A stretch of DNA of 48,089 nt, taken from NCBI GenBank assembly GCA_023251515.1, contig JAHEYQ010000010.1, positions 1 to 48,089 on the forward strand, written 5' to 3'. The stretch's first letter is position 1. Each line of letters begins with the position of its first letter. Positions 1 to 7,489 of this stretch are shown piece by piece. Below the pieces are notes generated by a model. The model had not been told where the DNA came from. It was given only the letters and a program-made list of their open reading frames with translations, and made no database searches. This DNA comes from Bacteroidales bacterium (GTDB lineage Bacteria; Bacteroidota; Bacteroidia; Bacteroidales; JACABE01). The position numbers and the translations under genes were made by a program.

Positions 1-112
1 CTAAGCACACAGGACTATTGCCATAGAGCATGAAGATGAAAATTTAACTTTCTTGGCGTCAAACAACTTTTTTAAAACACTGAATATGAACAAAAATAAA
101 TAAAATAAACAG

Positions 113-343
113 ATGAAAAAAGCAATCAGAATTTTTACAGTTGTATCTTTCTTTGCCTTAATTCCAGTGTTAACAATGGCGCAACCACCACATCCAAATA
201 GCCCTGTAAATTACGGAGGTGGTAATGCTCCAGGTCCTGGTAGTATTCCTGTTGGTGGTGGTGCTCCTATAGATGGTGGCCTTAGCATTTTAATGTTAAT
301 GGGTGCTGCTTATGGTGCTAAAAAATTAATTAAGGCTAAATAA
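113..343 (+). CDS. Small exported Gly/Pro-rich protein with C-terminal PID-CTERM sorting signal
   Basis: This 76-residue protein has an N-terminal signal peptide (MKKAIRIF, then a hydrophobic stretch, with likely cleavage after TMA at about residue 23). A low-complexity Gly/Pro/Asn middle follows (residues 24-51). The C-terminus has the tripartite form of a sorting signal: PIDGG at 52-56, a hydrophobic segment (about 57-67) and a basic tail KKLIKAK. This matches the PID-CTERM tail I know from many small Bacteroidota proteins; the processing enzyme is not in the window. After removal of both ends only about 28 residues would remain, so it may be a surface or matrix peptide. It stands alone, with no gene on either side within reach. 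Function unknown; the call as an exported, C-terminally sorted protein is firm, the cargo role is inference. Confidence 0.75.
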   Translation: MKKAIRIFTVVSFFALIPVLTMAQPPHPNSPVNYGGGNAPGPGSIPVGGGAPIDGGLSILMLMGAAYGAKKLIKAK

Positions 344-455
344 GAGGAAAATAAATAATAATCACTCAATAGAGTATAAAAGCTTCATTTCTTTAAAGAT
401 TAATCATATAGAGTAATGTCTTTAGTTAAGGAAATATTGTTTTGTTTATGATTAA

Positions 456-629
456 AAATCAGAATATGGCGGATTTTTTATTCGTTTTGGTGATATAAAT
501 TTTCCGATAACCAACTCTTATGTATTAGTTTTTGAAAATAATAATGAGCTGAATTACATTGCCAAAACTGGTGTCAAAATCGAACAGTTGGAGGTTACAT
601 TATTAGTGGAAGTTGTGTGTTCAAGGTAG
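456..629 (+). pseudogene. Possible remnant of a coding sequence
   Basis: A frame closed by stops on both sides encodes about 57 residues of normal-looking composition (starting KSEYGGFFIRFGD and ending VVCSR before TAG at 627-629). It has no ATG in frame near its beginning and no Shine-Dalgarno-like site. It may be the decayed end of a gene, or chance. I recognise no family. Confidence 0.2.
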
Positions 630-761
630 CAAGCAACTGCAATATATAAATAAGCTAACTGAATTTTTCACAAGTCATGTGTCTGATCAGAGTTAAAACT
701 TCAATAGAAACTCAAAATCTGAAATTTAATTGGAAATAAAACAAAATCAAATAAATAAAAG

Positions 762-792
762 AAAGCCTGTATTTGAAGATGCAGGCTTTTTT
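762..792 (+). terminator. Rho-independent terminator-like hairpin
   Basis: The arms GCCTGTAT (765-772) and ATGCAGGC (779-786) pair with one G-U pair around a six-base loop. The stem is extended by A-T pairs and followed on the plus strand by six T. It could end any transcript coming from the upstream PID-CTERM gene, 420 bases away. Confidence 0.6.
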
Positions 793-892
793 AATGACTT
801 CCATTATCATTAATGACTTTTATACCAATGTGATTTATAAATTTGTATGATACGAATAATAGTATTAGACTGAGTTTAATAATATTATTTTT

Positions 893-957
893 TCATGAAC
901 GTAAATGAATTGGACAATTACATTTTTCACTTCGATGTAATTGCTATATATTCATGA
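893..957. repeat. Nested inverted repeat
   Basis: The outer arms TCATGAA (893-899) and TTCATGA (951-957) enclose perfect 9-bp arms CAATTACAT (915-923) and ATGTAATTG (935-943). There is no T-tract, so it does not look like a terminator. It may be a small palindromic repeat or a protein-binding site. Confidence 0.4.
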
Positions 958-1001
958 CTGATTGGAGATATAAACATGCTTTACTTCATAATATTTATTC
1001 A

Positions 1002-1050
1002 ATAAAAAAGGCTGCCTCTAAAGGTACAAATCAAATCTTTAAAGACAGCC
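1002..1050 (-). terminator. Terminator of the orphan minus-strand gene
   Basis: On the minus strand, GGCTGTCTTTAAAG pairs with CTTTAGAGGCAGCC (14 pairs including two G-U) and is followed by a run of T. It lies 28 bases beyond the stop codon of the 88-residue gene at 1078-1344. Confidence 0.75.
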
Positions 1051-1077
1051 TAAAATACTAAACAATTTATTTATTCA

Positions 1078-1344
1078 TTAATTTGGTTTATAATTCGGGA
1101 AATATTTTAATCTGAAATCTTCAAAACTCAAAATATTGATATCAGGATTTGTATAAACAAACATCAACGTATCTGTTTCTTTATAAATAAAATCTGTAAT
1201 TTTTCTATATATATTTCTTGTTTTATCAATAATTTCAGATGAATGTTTTATTAAAAGCATATCGCACAAATAAACACCATATTGTCGTCGTATCTGCCAG
1301 ATACAAATATGATTATATTCAATTTTTTTACTGTTTTTTATCAT
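1078..1344 (-). CDS. Hypothetical protein, 88 residues
   Basis: I do not recognise this protein. It has 88 residues, is slightly basic and mixed in composition, and has no signal peptide or membrane segment. The C-terminus is Phe/Tyr/Pro-rich (SFEDFRLKYFPNYKPN). The start ATG at 1344 is the only one near the 5' end. A well-formed terminator just downstream supports real transcription. It lies beside a palindromic mobile-like element (1355-1552), so the region may be prone to rearrangement and the protein could be a fragment of a longer one. Nothing in the neighbourhood points to a role. Confidence 0.45.
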   Translation of the reverse strand: MIKNSKKIEYNHICIWQIRRQYGVYLCDMLLIKHSSEIIDKTRNIYRKITDFIYKETDTLMFVYTNPDINILSFEDFRLKYFPNYKPN

Positions 1345-1354
1345 AAAATATGGC

Positions 1355-1552
1355 TATTGTCCGATAAACTTTTATTACAGTAATATTATTGGGATTTCTC
1401 ACTTCGTTACCAATGACAATCAATTGTTTATATTTGGGGTGGGGGTCAGAAAGCGGCGAAGCCGCTTTCTGACCCCCACCCCAACAAAAATACACTTAAT
1501 GACATGTCATTCAGAGCGAAGCGATGAATCTACATATTTTTGTCGGACACTA
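1355..1552. mobile_element. MITE-like nested palindromic element, about 198 bp
   Basis: The outer inverted repeats TATTGTCCGATAA (1355-1367) and TTGTCGGACACTA (1540-1552) match at 11 of 13 positions. Intermediate imperfect arms contain ACTTCGTTA on the left (about 1394-1419) and the GAGCGAAGCGATGAATC type on the right (about 1506-1530). The core is a perfect 24-bp inverted repeat (1434-1457 and 1461-1484) with a GAA loop. The core is far richer in GC than its surroundings. No open frame lies inside. The architecture fits a non-autonomous palindromic repeat. I see no second copy in this window, so mobility is inferred. Confidence 0.55.
1434..1484. repeat. Perfect 24-bp inverted repeat with GAA triloop
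   Basis: The left arm begins TTGGGGTGGGGG and ends AAGCGGC; the right arm is its exact reverse complement. The triloop is GAA (1458-1460). It would form a very stable hairpin or cruciform. There is no T-tract, so a plain terminator is unlikely. Confidence 0.85.
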
Positions 1553-1570
1553 GTGTTTTTTTTATATAAT

Positions 1571-1599
1571 AGAGACAGGCATGAGTAATGCCTGCCTCT
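1571..1599. repeat. Hairpin downstream of the zinc-ribbon gene
   Basis: The arms AGAGACAGGCAT (1571-1582) and ATGCCTGCCTCT (1588-1599) pair at 11 of 12 positions, with G-U possible at the twelfth on the minus strand. It lies 18 bases beyond the stop of the minus-strand gene ending at 1618. The T-tract expected on the minus strand is missing, so it may be a weak terminator or an mRNA 3'-end protector. Confidence 0.5.
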
Positions 1600-1617
1600 A
1601 ATCAAATTAATCATGCT

Positions 1618-1881
1618 TTAATCAAATAGTTCATTTAACCAGTTTTTCTTCTTATGGTTTTTGTAATAATCATGGTCATAACTTCCTCCATGCGAATGAT
1701 GTTTGTCTGAATAATCTTTTGGATGGAAATTCTGATTATTTCCAACCGTTGCGGATCTTTCAATAATTTTATCGAGTTCGCCTCTGTCGAGCCATATACC
1801 ACGGCAGTTAGGACAATAATCGATTTCGATTCCCTGTCGTTCCGACAGTACTAATGTTACATTACAACTAGGACAATTCAT
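1618..1881 (-). CDS. TFIIB-type zinc-ribbon protein
   Basis: The 87-residue protein begins with a CPSC knuckle and has a second knuckle CPNCRGIWLDRGELDKI about 18 residues later. This is the pattern of the bacterial zf-TFIIB family (two CxxC pairs binding one zinc, then a conserved WLDxGEL helix). A His/Asp/Lys-rich tail (HHSHGGSYDHDYY) could also bind metal. It is the last gene of a minus-strand run with the TerC and VTT membrane proteins, 55 bases after TerC. Proteins of this family are small and cytoplasmic with poorly known roles. The association with TerC hints at metal homeostasis, which is inference. Confidence 0.8.
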   Translation of the reverse strand: MNCPSCNVTLVLSERQGIEIDYCPNCRGIWLDRGELDKIIERSATVGNNQNFHPKDYSDKHHSHGGSYDHDYYKNHKKKNWLNELFD

Positions 1882-1936
1882 GTTTTTTAGATTTAATTGT
1901 GAATATTAATTATTTATTTTTTAGTAGTTTATGATG

Positions 1937-2857
1937 TTAATTCTTTTTTTCTTCTTTATAGATAATTGAAGCTAAAACCGAAATGACTAAAATGCTAAGT
2001 ATTATCAATAATGAAATAACAACAGGAAATTTAAAGAATCCTGAAATACACATTTTTACACCAACAAATACCAATATTGCCGATAAACCATATTTAAGAT
2101 ACCGGAAATATTGAGTGATACCAGCCAATGCAAAATACAAAGCTCTTAAACCCAAAATTGCAAATACATTGGATGTAAATATAATAAATGGATCGTTGGA
2201 AATTGCAAGAATAGCTGGAATTGAATCAACTGCAAAAATCAAGTCGGTAAATTCGATAATAATTAGCACTATAAATAGAGGAGTGGCAAAAAGTTTATGA
2301 TTAATTCTTACAAAGAATTTATCTTCATGTGGTTTGGATGTTACAGGCATAAAAAACTTAAATAATCTTACCAGGATGTTTTTTGAAGGATTAAATTTTT
2401 CATCTTTCTGTTTTAGCATTTTAAACCCGGTAAAAATCAAGAAAGCACCAAAAACATAAATAATCCAATGAAAACTATTTATTAATGCAACTCCTGCGAA
2501 AATAAATATAGCTCTCATTATCAATGCTCCTATTATACCCCAAAATAAAATTTTATGCTGGTATTTTGCTTCAACATTAAAGAATGAAAATACCATAATG
2601 AATACAAACAAATTGTCAACACTCAATGATTTTTCAATCAGGTATCCGGTCAAAAATTCTAAAGCTTTGGTTTTACCCAAATATAAGTAAATGATATAAT
2701 TAAAAATTAAAGCCAAACTTATCCATATAGCACTCCAAATCAGTGCTTCTTTTATTTTTACTTCGTGGGTTTTTTTATGAAAAACACCTAAATCTAATGC
2801 TAGCATTGCTATTACAAAAAGCAAAAAGCCAGCCCATACATATGCATTTATTTCCAT
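1937..2857 (-). CDS. TerC/Alx-family integral membrane protein
   Basis: The 306-residue protein has about nine hydrophobic segments and TerC-family hallmarks: MLALDLGVFHKK near the N-terminus, EKSLSVDNLFVF at about 75-86, and EFTDLIFAVDSIPAILAIS in the second half. The acidic residues within these membrane segments are the conserved metal-path residues of the family. TerC/Alx proteins are linked to manganese export and to metal loading of exported proteins. Length matches the Alx type. It starts 1 base after the stop of the VTT protein gene and is co-oriented with four neighbours, so it is probably in one operon. A role in metal or membrane homeostasis is inferred from the family. Confidence 0.88.
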   Translation of the reverse strand: MEINAYVWAGFLLFVIAMLALDLGVFHKKTHEVKIKEALIWSAIWISLALIFNYIIYLYLGKTKALEFLTGYLIEKSLSVDNLFVFIMVFSFFNVEAKYQHKILFWGIIGALIMRAIFIFAGVALINSFHWIIYVFGAFLIFTGFKMLKQKDEKFNPSKNILVRLFKFFMPVTSKPHEDKFFVRINHKLFATPLFIVLIIIEFTDLIFAVDSIPAILAISNDPFIIFTSNVFAILGLRALYFALAGITQYFRYLKYGLSAILVFVGVKMCISGFFKFPVVISLLIILSILVISVLASIIYKEEKKN

Positions 2858-2858
2858 A

Positions 2859-3473
2859 TTATATAAGATATTTAATTAATACAAAACCACCAATCAATAA
2901 AACCGTAAAGCCCATTGCAACCCAATTGAAATATTTATCAATAAAGTTTTTGATGGAAGGACCAAATTTCCAGATAAGATATGCAACCAGAAAAAACCTT
3001 GCTCCACGGCTTATAACAGATGCGATAATAAACATGCCGATATTCATATCGAAAGCACCAGAGGTAATAGTGAAAACTTTATAAGGTATTGGAGTGAAGC
3101 CTGCTGTGAAAATAATCCAAAAATCCCATTCACTGAATAAATACTTAATATTATTATATAGTTCATGGGTAAATCCGGGAATATTATTGAAAAACACATT
3201 TGCCAGTCCGGTAAAATCACCATTAGCCTCTAACCAAGCAAAATGACCTATATAATATCCAACTACAGCACCAGTTACTGAACCTAAAGTGCAGATAAAT
3301 GCAAACTTAAATGATTTTGCTACCGCACCCATTGCCATAGCAATAAGTAAAATATCGGGTGGTATCGGAAAAAATATAGATTCGATAAACGCCAAAATGA
3401 ATAATGCAATTAATGCGTTTGAACTCTCAGCCCATGATAACACCCAGTTATAAAGATTTTTTATAAGATTCAT
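2859..3473 (-). CDS. VTT-domain (YqaA/DedA-like) membrane protein 1
   Basis: This 204-residue membrane protein has an N-terminal amphipathic region (NWVLSWAESSNALIALF), the acidic re-entrant motif FIESIFFPIPPDILL and a GSVTGAVVGYYIG helix. The YqaA signature GFTPIPYKVFTITSG follows at about 125-139, then a basic segment SRGARFF. The VTT superfamily includes DedA, now connected to lipid scrambling and undecaprenyl-phosphate flipping. It begins exactly one base before the stop of its paralogue and ends 1 base before terC. Substrate cannot be read from sequence. Confidence 0.85.
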   Translation of the reverse strand: MNLIKNLYNWVLSWAESSNALIALFILAFIESIFFPIPPDILLIAMAMGAVAKSFKFAFICTLGSVTGAVVGYYIGHFAWLEANGDFTGLANVFFNNIPGFTHELYNNIKYLFSEWDFWIIFTAGFTPIPYKVFTITSGAFDMNIGMFIIASVISRGARFFLVAYLIWKFGPSIKNFIDKYFNWVAMGFTVLLIGGFVLIKYLI

Positions 3474-4124
3474 TTAAACAAAATTAAAAATAAAAATAAT
3501 AATGATAATTAATAATAATATATAAGATACTGATTTCAAGTGTGAATTTATAAAAGGTAATATTTTATATCCCAATTTTATAGTCAGAAATGAGGTGAGG
3601 TAAAATTTAATACTTTGCCCGACAGCTGTAGCAATAATAAATGTAAAGATATTAATCTCAAATATCCCCGAACTTATAGAGAATATTTTGTATGGCAAAG
3701 GCACAAAAGGTGCAGCTAATAAAACTCCTGTTCCCCAAATATCGTACAAATCTTTTACTCTTTGATGAAATGCAATGTCGAAACCTGGTATATATTTGAA
3801 CATAAAGTTTGCTAATTGGGTAAATTCACCTTCAGGAGTATTCCAAAGATAATATCCAATCGCATACCCTAAAAGCGAACCTGCAATTGTGCCGATACTA
3901 CCATAAAAAGCAAACCAATATGCTTTTTTCAGGTTAAGTAACATCATGGCAATAAATATAAATGGAGTGGGCAATGGTAAGAATGAAGCATCAGCAAATG
4001 CTACAAAAAATAATATTACAAAGCTATTTCGTGAAGCTGCATATTTTAAACAATAGTTATAAATCCTGTTATTCTGTATATCTATGCTCTTCCCTGCTGT
4101 AAAATTGGTTTTTAAATTACTCAT
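3474..4124 (-). CDS. VTT-domain (YqaA/DedA-like) membrane protein 2
   Basis: A paralogue of the downstream protein, 216 residues. It shares the same segment order: FADASFLPLPTPFIFIAMM, GSIGTIAGSLLGYAIGYYLW, a loop ending FKYIPGFD, then APFVPLPYKIFSISSGIF. It differs in two functional places: the acidic residue of the first re-entrant motif is Asp rather than Glu, and the usual SRGARFF is GQSIKFY. This suggests divergence after duplication, perhaps as a heteromeric partner. It overlaps the upstream 111-residue gene by 4 bases (ATGA type), which supports translational coupling. Confidence 0.8.
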   Translation of the reverse strand: MSNLKTNFTAGKSIDIQNNRIYNYCLKYAASRNSFVILFFVAFADASFLPLPTPFIFIAMMLLNLKKAYWFAFYGSIGTIAGSLLGYAIGYYLWNTPEGEFTQLANFMFKYIPGFDIAFHQRVKDLYDIWGTGVLLAAPFVPLPYKIFSISSGIFEINIFTFIIATAVGQSIKFYLTSFLTIKLGYKILPFINSHLKSVSYILLLIIIIIFIFNFV

Positions 4125-4456
4125 ACACTTTTTATCTTATCAGTTGTATTGCCGAAAAAGTAAGTAAGGGTATTTGTAATGTTTTGTAATCCGTTTTCTT
4201 TGAAATAATTAATCAATTCAGAGAAATAAGGGATGAAAAATATTAGCAAAGCAGAAATCAGGATTAAAAGTAAAAAGCTACTAATAATGAAAAAATATTT
4301 TAACTGCCTGTTTTCGTTTAAGATATAAAAAAAGTAAATCCATTTATTGAATTTATAAAAGGATTGATTCGAATATTTGTTAAAAACATATTGTTTCTGA
4401 CAATTATAATTTTTTATATATAGTTGAATGTTTTTTATGAATTTATCAAATTTCAT
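4121..4456 (-). CDS. Hypothetical single-pass membrane protein
   Basis: The 111-residue protein is unrecognised. Its first half is cytoplasmic-looking, basic and very rich in Asn, Tyr, Phe and Lys. One strong membrane segment (about residues 56-77, IISSFLLLILISALLIFFIPYF) and a short polar tail ending KIKSV follow. The gene is first in the minus-strand run of membrane proteins and overlaps the next gene by 4 bases. It may be an accessory subunit of the VTT protein pair; that is inferred from overlap and order only. Confidence 0.55.
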   Translation of the reverse strand: MKFDKFIKNIQLYIKNYNCQKQYVFNKYSNQSFYKFNKWIYFFYILNENRQLKYFFIISSFLLLILISALLIFFIPYFSELINYFKENGLQNITNTLTYFFGNTTDKIKSV

Positions 4457-4480
4457 AATAATAAAAATTAAATTATAAAT

Positions 4481-4537
4481 GGCTCATAAATTGAGCATTA
4501 AATGTAATCTTTTATGAATAAAATAAATTCATAAAAG
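4481..4537 (-). terminator. Tandem hairpins downstream of the small secreted-protein gene
   Basis: A perfect 11-bp stem CTTTTATGAAT (4509-4519) / ATTCATAAAAG (4527-4537) is followed on the minus strand by a second stem GCTCA/TGAGC (4482-4496). They lie between the gene ending at 4558 and the membrane-protein gene starting at 4456. No strong T-tract, so termination is likely partial. Confidence 0.45.
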
Positions 4538-4557
4538 GGATTATAAAACAATAATTA

Positions 4558-4875
4558 CTAAGAAATTTTTGGCGGTTGCCAGATTGATACAGAGAATGTA
4601 GATAATATCTGTTCGTTTAAAAGAATAAATTCTTTTGCTGAAGAATTCCTACAAAAAAAAGGGAATAAAGTATCTATTTTCTTATCAAAATGATTTTCTT
4701 CATCATCAAAGCTGAATGAATTCTGATGAGCATCTTTATCTGATGATGATTGTTGATTCTCAATATCATATTTAGTAAACAGTGAGTGCTGTTTATTAAA
4801 ATAATTATCGGACATACCGAACCAAAAGGCTATACCGATAACTATTAAAAATGATATTTTAAATACTTTTTTCAT
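4558..4875 (-). CDS. Small secreted hypothetical protein
   Basis: The ATG at 4875 gives 105 residues with a signal peptide (MKKVFKISFLIVIGIAFWFG). The longer frame begins at a TTG (4899) and would put charged-free residues before the basic n-region, so the ATG is preferred. The mature part is rich in Ser, Asp, Asn and Phe and ends in the hydrophobic stretch STFSVSIWQPPKIS, with one Cys. I recognise no family. A -7-like element TAATTTTG on the minus strand (4882-4889) ends only six bases before the ATG, which would give a nearly leaderless mRNA. Confidence 0.55.
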   Translation of the reverse strand: MKKVFKISFLIVIGIAFWFGMSDNYFNKQHSLFTKYDIENQQSSSDKDAHQNSFSFDDEENHFDKKIDTLFPFFCRNSSAKEFILLNEQILSTFSVSIWQPPKIS

Positions 4876-4881
4876 CAACTG

Positions 4882-4889
4882 CAAAATTA
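4882..4889 (-). promoter_or_regulatory. Bacteroidota -7 element (TAnnTTTG)
   Basis: The minus strand reads TAATTTTG. No good -33 TTTG lies at the usual distance. Transcription would start at or within a few bases of the ATG at 4875. Confidence 0.4.
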
Positions 4890-5095
4890 TAAAAATCAAA
4901 AAGATAAATGTATTAATAAATCATAAATTTTAGATTTATCAATTTTTAATTATAAACTGAAAAATCAATAAATTGTTTTCTGATTTTATCATATTTTTTA
5001 ATGATTCAGAAATTATCTTTTTTGATACTTAAAAAGTGCAAAAAAATAAGCAAATATTTGATGAAAAGCCTTTTAAGCTAATTTTATTAAAACAA

Positions 5096-7489
5096 TTAAC
5101 GTTTTTTATAATCTGCCACAAAGTCTTTCAGATAAGTACATTGTCCGATTGCTTGTTTATAAAAGGCGGTTTTGCGGTATTCTTTATATAAACTTTCAAA
5201 GTATGGATTATTTACAAAATATTCCTCCATTTTTAATGGTTTTTCTGACCAGTATTCTCTGAAACCAAGTGTTTGCACCTGATAAGCTTTGGCTGCCAGC
5301 ATGGTACAACGTGCTTTAAATTCCTTGTTATCAGAACTCTTAATTGCTTTTATAAAGTAAGATAAGGCTTTTTTAGCAGTATAATAATCATTTGTGGTAG
5401 CACATTTATCCATATTATAAGTTTCAGATGAACTGCGATTATATTGTACAATAGCCCAGGAATTTCCATTATAGCAAATATTGTAATATGCATTTGCCAA
5501 CTGATAATAATATGAAGCTGAATTTGCCGGATCTGATTTTAGTAAATTCTTGAGTTCAAACATACGGCGGGCGAAACTGAGTTTGGTGTAAATTACTGTA
5601 TCTGCAGATGTTTTGGAATGCGATTCGCTTATGGTATCGCCAAACGGGTTAGAATCAATATATGCACCGATATCATCTTTACGTTCTTCGGGGTTTATCA
5701 TCAAAATAGAAACTGCATTACCGAAATCTGATAACCTGATATATTTGGTTCCGATAAGTTCAACCAGCGAAGGTATTTCGATGCCAGTATGATTGCAGAT
5801 AAAATTATTAAATTCTGTAGTTCGCGGATTGCTCATAAAATGTAATATGGCTCTTAAGTCATCTATGCCGGTAAATTTATCCATCAAATTAAAAGTTGTA
5901 GAATTGATAAAACCGCCACTGTAATAGGTGTATGGGTAAAACGAAGCATCTGATTCTCCTACACTCATGCAAATCAAAGCTTTTACTTTATCGCCCTGTC
6001 TGGCATAGGCCCGGCTAAGGATTTCAGTCATTAAAGTTGCATAAGCTCTATCTGCAAATATGTGATTTTTATGTGATTCGTCATATAAATCTTCGTCCTG
6101 AAAAATTTCTTTTTTATAATCAAATGCTGCCCTCAACTTTTGAATATAAGGAATTATTGCAGTTTCGGTTTCTGTTGTAATTCTGTCGGTTCTTATTAAT
6201 TCTACCAAAACCTTTAACACATTATACTGATTACTTAGCTTGGTATTAAGTGCTTTTTGATTGATTTTTGCCATATATAAATCGGCAGTTTTTACATCTT
6301 TTTGCAAATAGTTTATGTATGCAAGAGCCATATTCCAAAGTGCCGGATTGGCTGTATTTCCGGCGTCAGCAATCTGAGCAATCCTTTGTTTTAGTAATCC
6401 GGCAGCATTTATAATTTCTGCGGTGTAGAGCACATTGTTGCTAATGTCGTTTTCACTTCCGTAAATACTTCGTAGCTGATATTCAATTTTGCTGATTTCG
6501 CGGCATAGCAATACTTCTAACTCTAAAGAATTGGGCTCGAGTTGATATATTTTATTGATATACATGGTGTCGGGCAGTTCAGTATAATAAGCCATAATGG
6601 TGTAAAATACCGCTTTTTCATGATTGTTTTTACATAATGCAATCACAGAATTTTCTTCAGTTTTAAAGAATTTGAAACTTTTAAATGCTTCAAGCCTGTA
6701 ACGTGGGCAAAGGTCGAAAACTTTTGAAAATAAATATGCTGCCTTAGATTGATCTCCTGATTTGAGCAATGATGCAGCATAAAGCGACATACACCAGTAT
6801 TTTACATCCGATTTTAATGTTAGCGGATTCACCAGCGAATCGTAAATATTTTTGTTTTTTTCTATTTGAGATGAATATTGAGCCAATCGCTGTGCCTGAA
6901 ATGCATAGCGGAGTTTCAGAAATTGATTTGTTGTTTGTTTGTAAGCCAATAATCCCAAATCTATTAACGAATCTGCTGTACTTGTTTTCAATGGCTGATA
7001 ATTCCACATATCGTCATAAGATACATATACGTATGGTTCACAGTTTTTAGCATAAATCAGATAATTAAGGCAGGAAATATCTTTTTTAGTTATTAAATAC
7101 TGAAGGAAACTATTGTTTTTCAATGAATCTGTTATAAACGGAATTTTGTTCGATATCAAACTGTTTTTGATTTCATCAAGTTGATTTGCTGTTAATTTGT
7201 AAACTACCAGACTTATATCCGGTTCTTTTGCAAAACCGGATGTATAGGATTTCCATTCATTCAGATTGGTTTTATTATCAGCTTCAAACGAATTGTCATC
7301 GTAAAGTGAAAAGTATGAATAATAAAACGGACGGGTATTCGGAGCATCAGATAATGCTTTATCGAAAAGTGAAACATATTCGCTGTCAGGATCGTACCAA
7401 ACGCCACAAGCTATTGAATATATGCTTACAGCGAAAGTAAAAGCAATTGCAATACTAATTAAAACTTTTGTAAATTTTTTCTGCTTCAT
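5096..7489 (-). CDS. Large exported protein, probably TPR-like
   Basis: The 797-residue protein has an N-terminal signal sequence (KKFTKVLISIAIAFTFAVSIYSIACG). A Cys at the end of the hydrophobic core suggests signal peptidase II processing, although the -3 to -1 residues are atypical. The mature protein begins VWYDPDSEYVSLFDKAL and is mostly helical, with repeated Tyr/Leu/Ala patterns (for example AYLFSKVFDLCPRY, YYYQLANAYYNICYNG, YTAKKALSYFIKAIKSS) like tetratricopeptide repeats. I know no function. It follows a lipoprotein gene with a 35-base overlap, so the two probably act together in the envelope. Low-complexity or transfer signs are absent. Confidence 0.65.
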   Translation of the reverse strand: MKQKKFTKVLISIAIAFTFAVSIYSIACGVWYDPDSEYVSLFDKALSDAPNTRPFYYSYFSLYDDNSFEADNKTNLNEWKSYTSGFAKEPDISLVVYKLTANQLDEIKNSLISNKIPFITDSLKNNSFLQYLITKKDISCLNYLIYAKNCEPYVYVSYDDMWNYQPLKTSTADSLIDLGLLAYKQTTNQFLKLRYAFQAQRLAQYSSQIEKNKNIYDSLVNPLTLKSDVKYWCMSLYAASLLKSGDQSKAAYLFSKVFDLCPRYRLEAFKSFKFFKTEENSVIALCKNNHEKAVFYTIMAYYTELPDTMYINKIYQLEPNSLELEVLLCREISKIEYQLRSIYGSENDISNNVLYTAEIINAAGLLKQRIAQIADAGNTANPALWNMALAYINYLQKDVKTADLYMAKINQKALNTKLSNQYNVLKVLVELIRTDRITTETETAIIPYIQKLRAAFDYKKEIFQDEDLYDESHKNHIFADRAYATLMTEILSRAYARQGDKVKALICMSVGESDASFYPYTYYSGGFINSTTFNLMDKFTGIDDLRAILHFMSNPRTTEFNNFICNHTGIEIPSLVELIGTKYIRLSDFGNAVSILMINPEERKDDIGAYIDSNPFGDTISESHSKTSADTVIYTKLSFARRMFELKNLLKSDPANSASYYYQLANAYYNICYNGNSWAIVQYNRSSSETYNMDKCATTNDYYTAKKALSYFIKAIKSSDNKEFKARCTMLAAKAYQVQTLGFREYWSEKPLKMEEYFVNNPYFESLYKEYRKTAFYKQAIGQCTYLKDFVADYKKR

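Larger units (their letters stand above)
344..1077. other. Intergenic stretch with no intact gene
   Basis: About 730 bases without a credible gene. It holds a frame without a start codon at about 456-629, a Rho-independent hairpin at 762-792, a 10-bp direct repeat TTAATGACTT (791-800 and 810-819), a nested inverted repeat at 893-957 and a minus-strand terminator at 1002-1050. The rest is AT-rich with no recognisable structure. Confidence 0.6.

Noticed and set aside
1..112. Possible 3' end of an upstream gene (frame ending TAA near 109)
   Set aside because: The frame is closed by a stop at 2-4 and has no start codon; too little sequence to support a gene.
571..660. tRNA-like or small RNA gene in the empty stretch
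   Set aside because: No cloverleaf, no T-loop sequence and no flanking promoter or terminator pair could be seen.
1434..1484. Ordinary Rho-independent terminator
   Set aside because: Very stable stem but no T-tract on either strand, and it is nested in larger inverted repeats.
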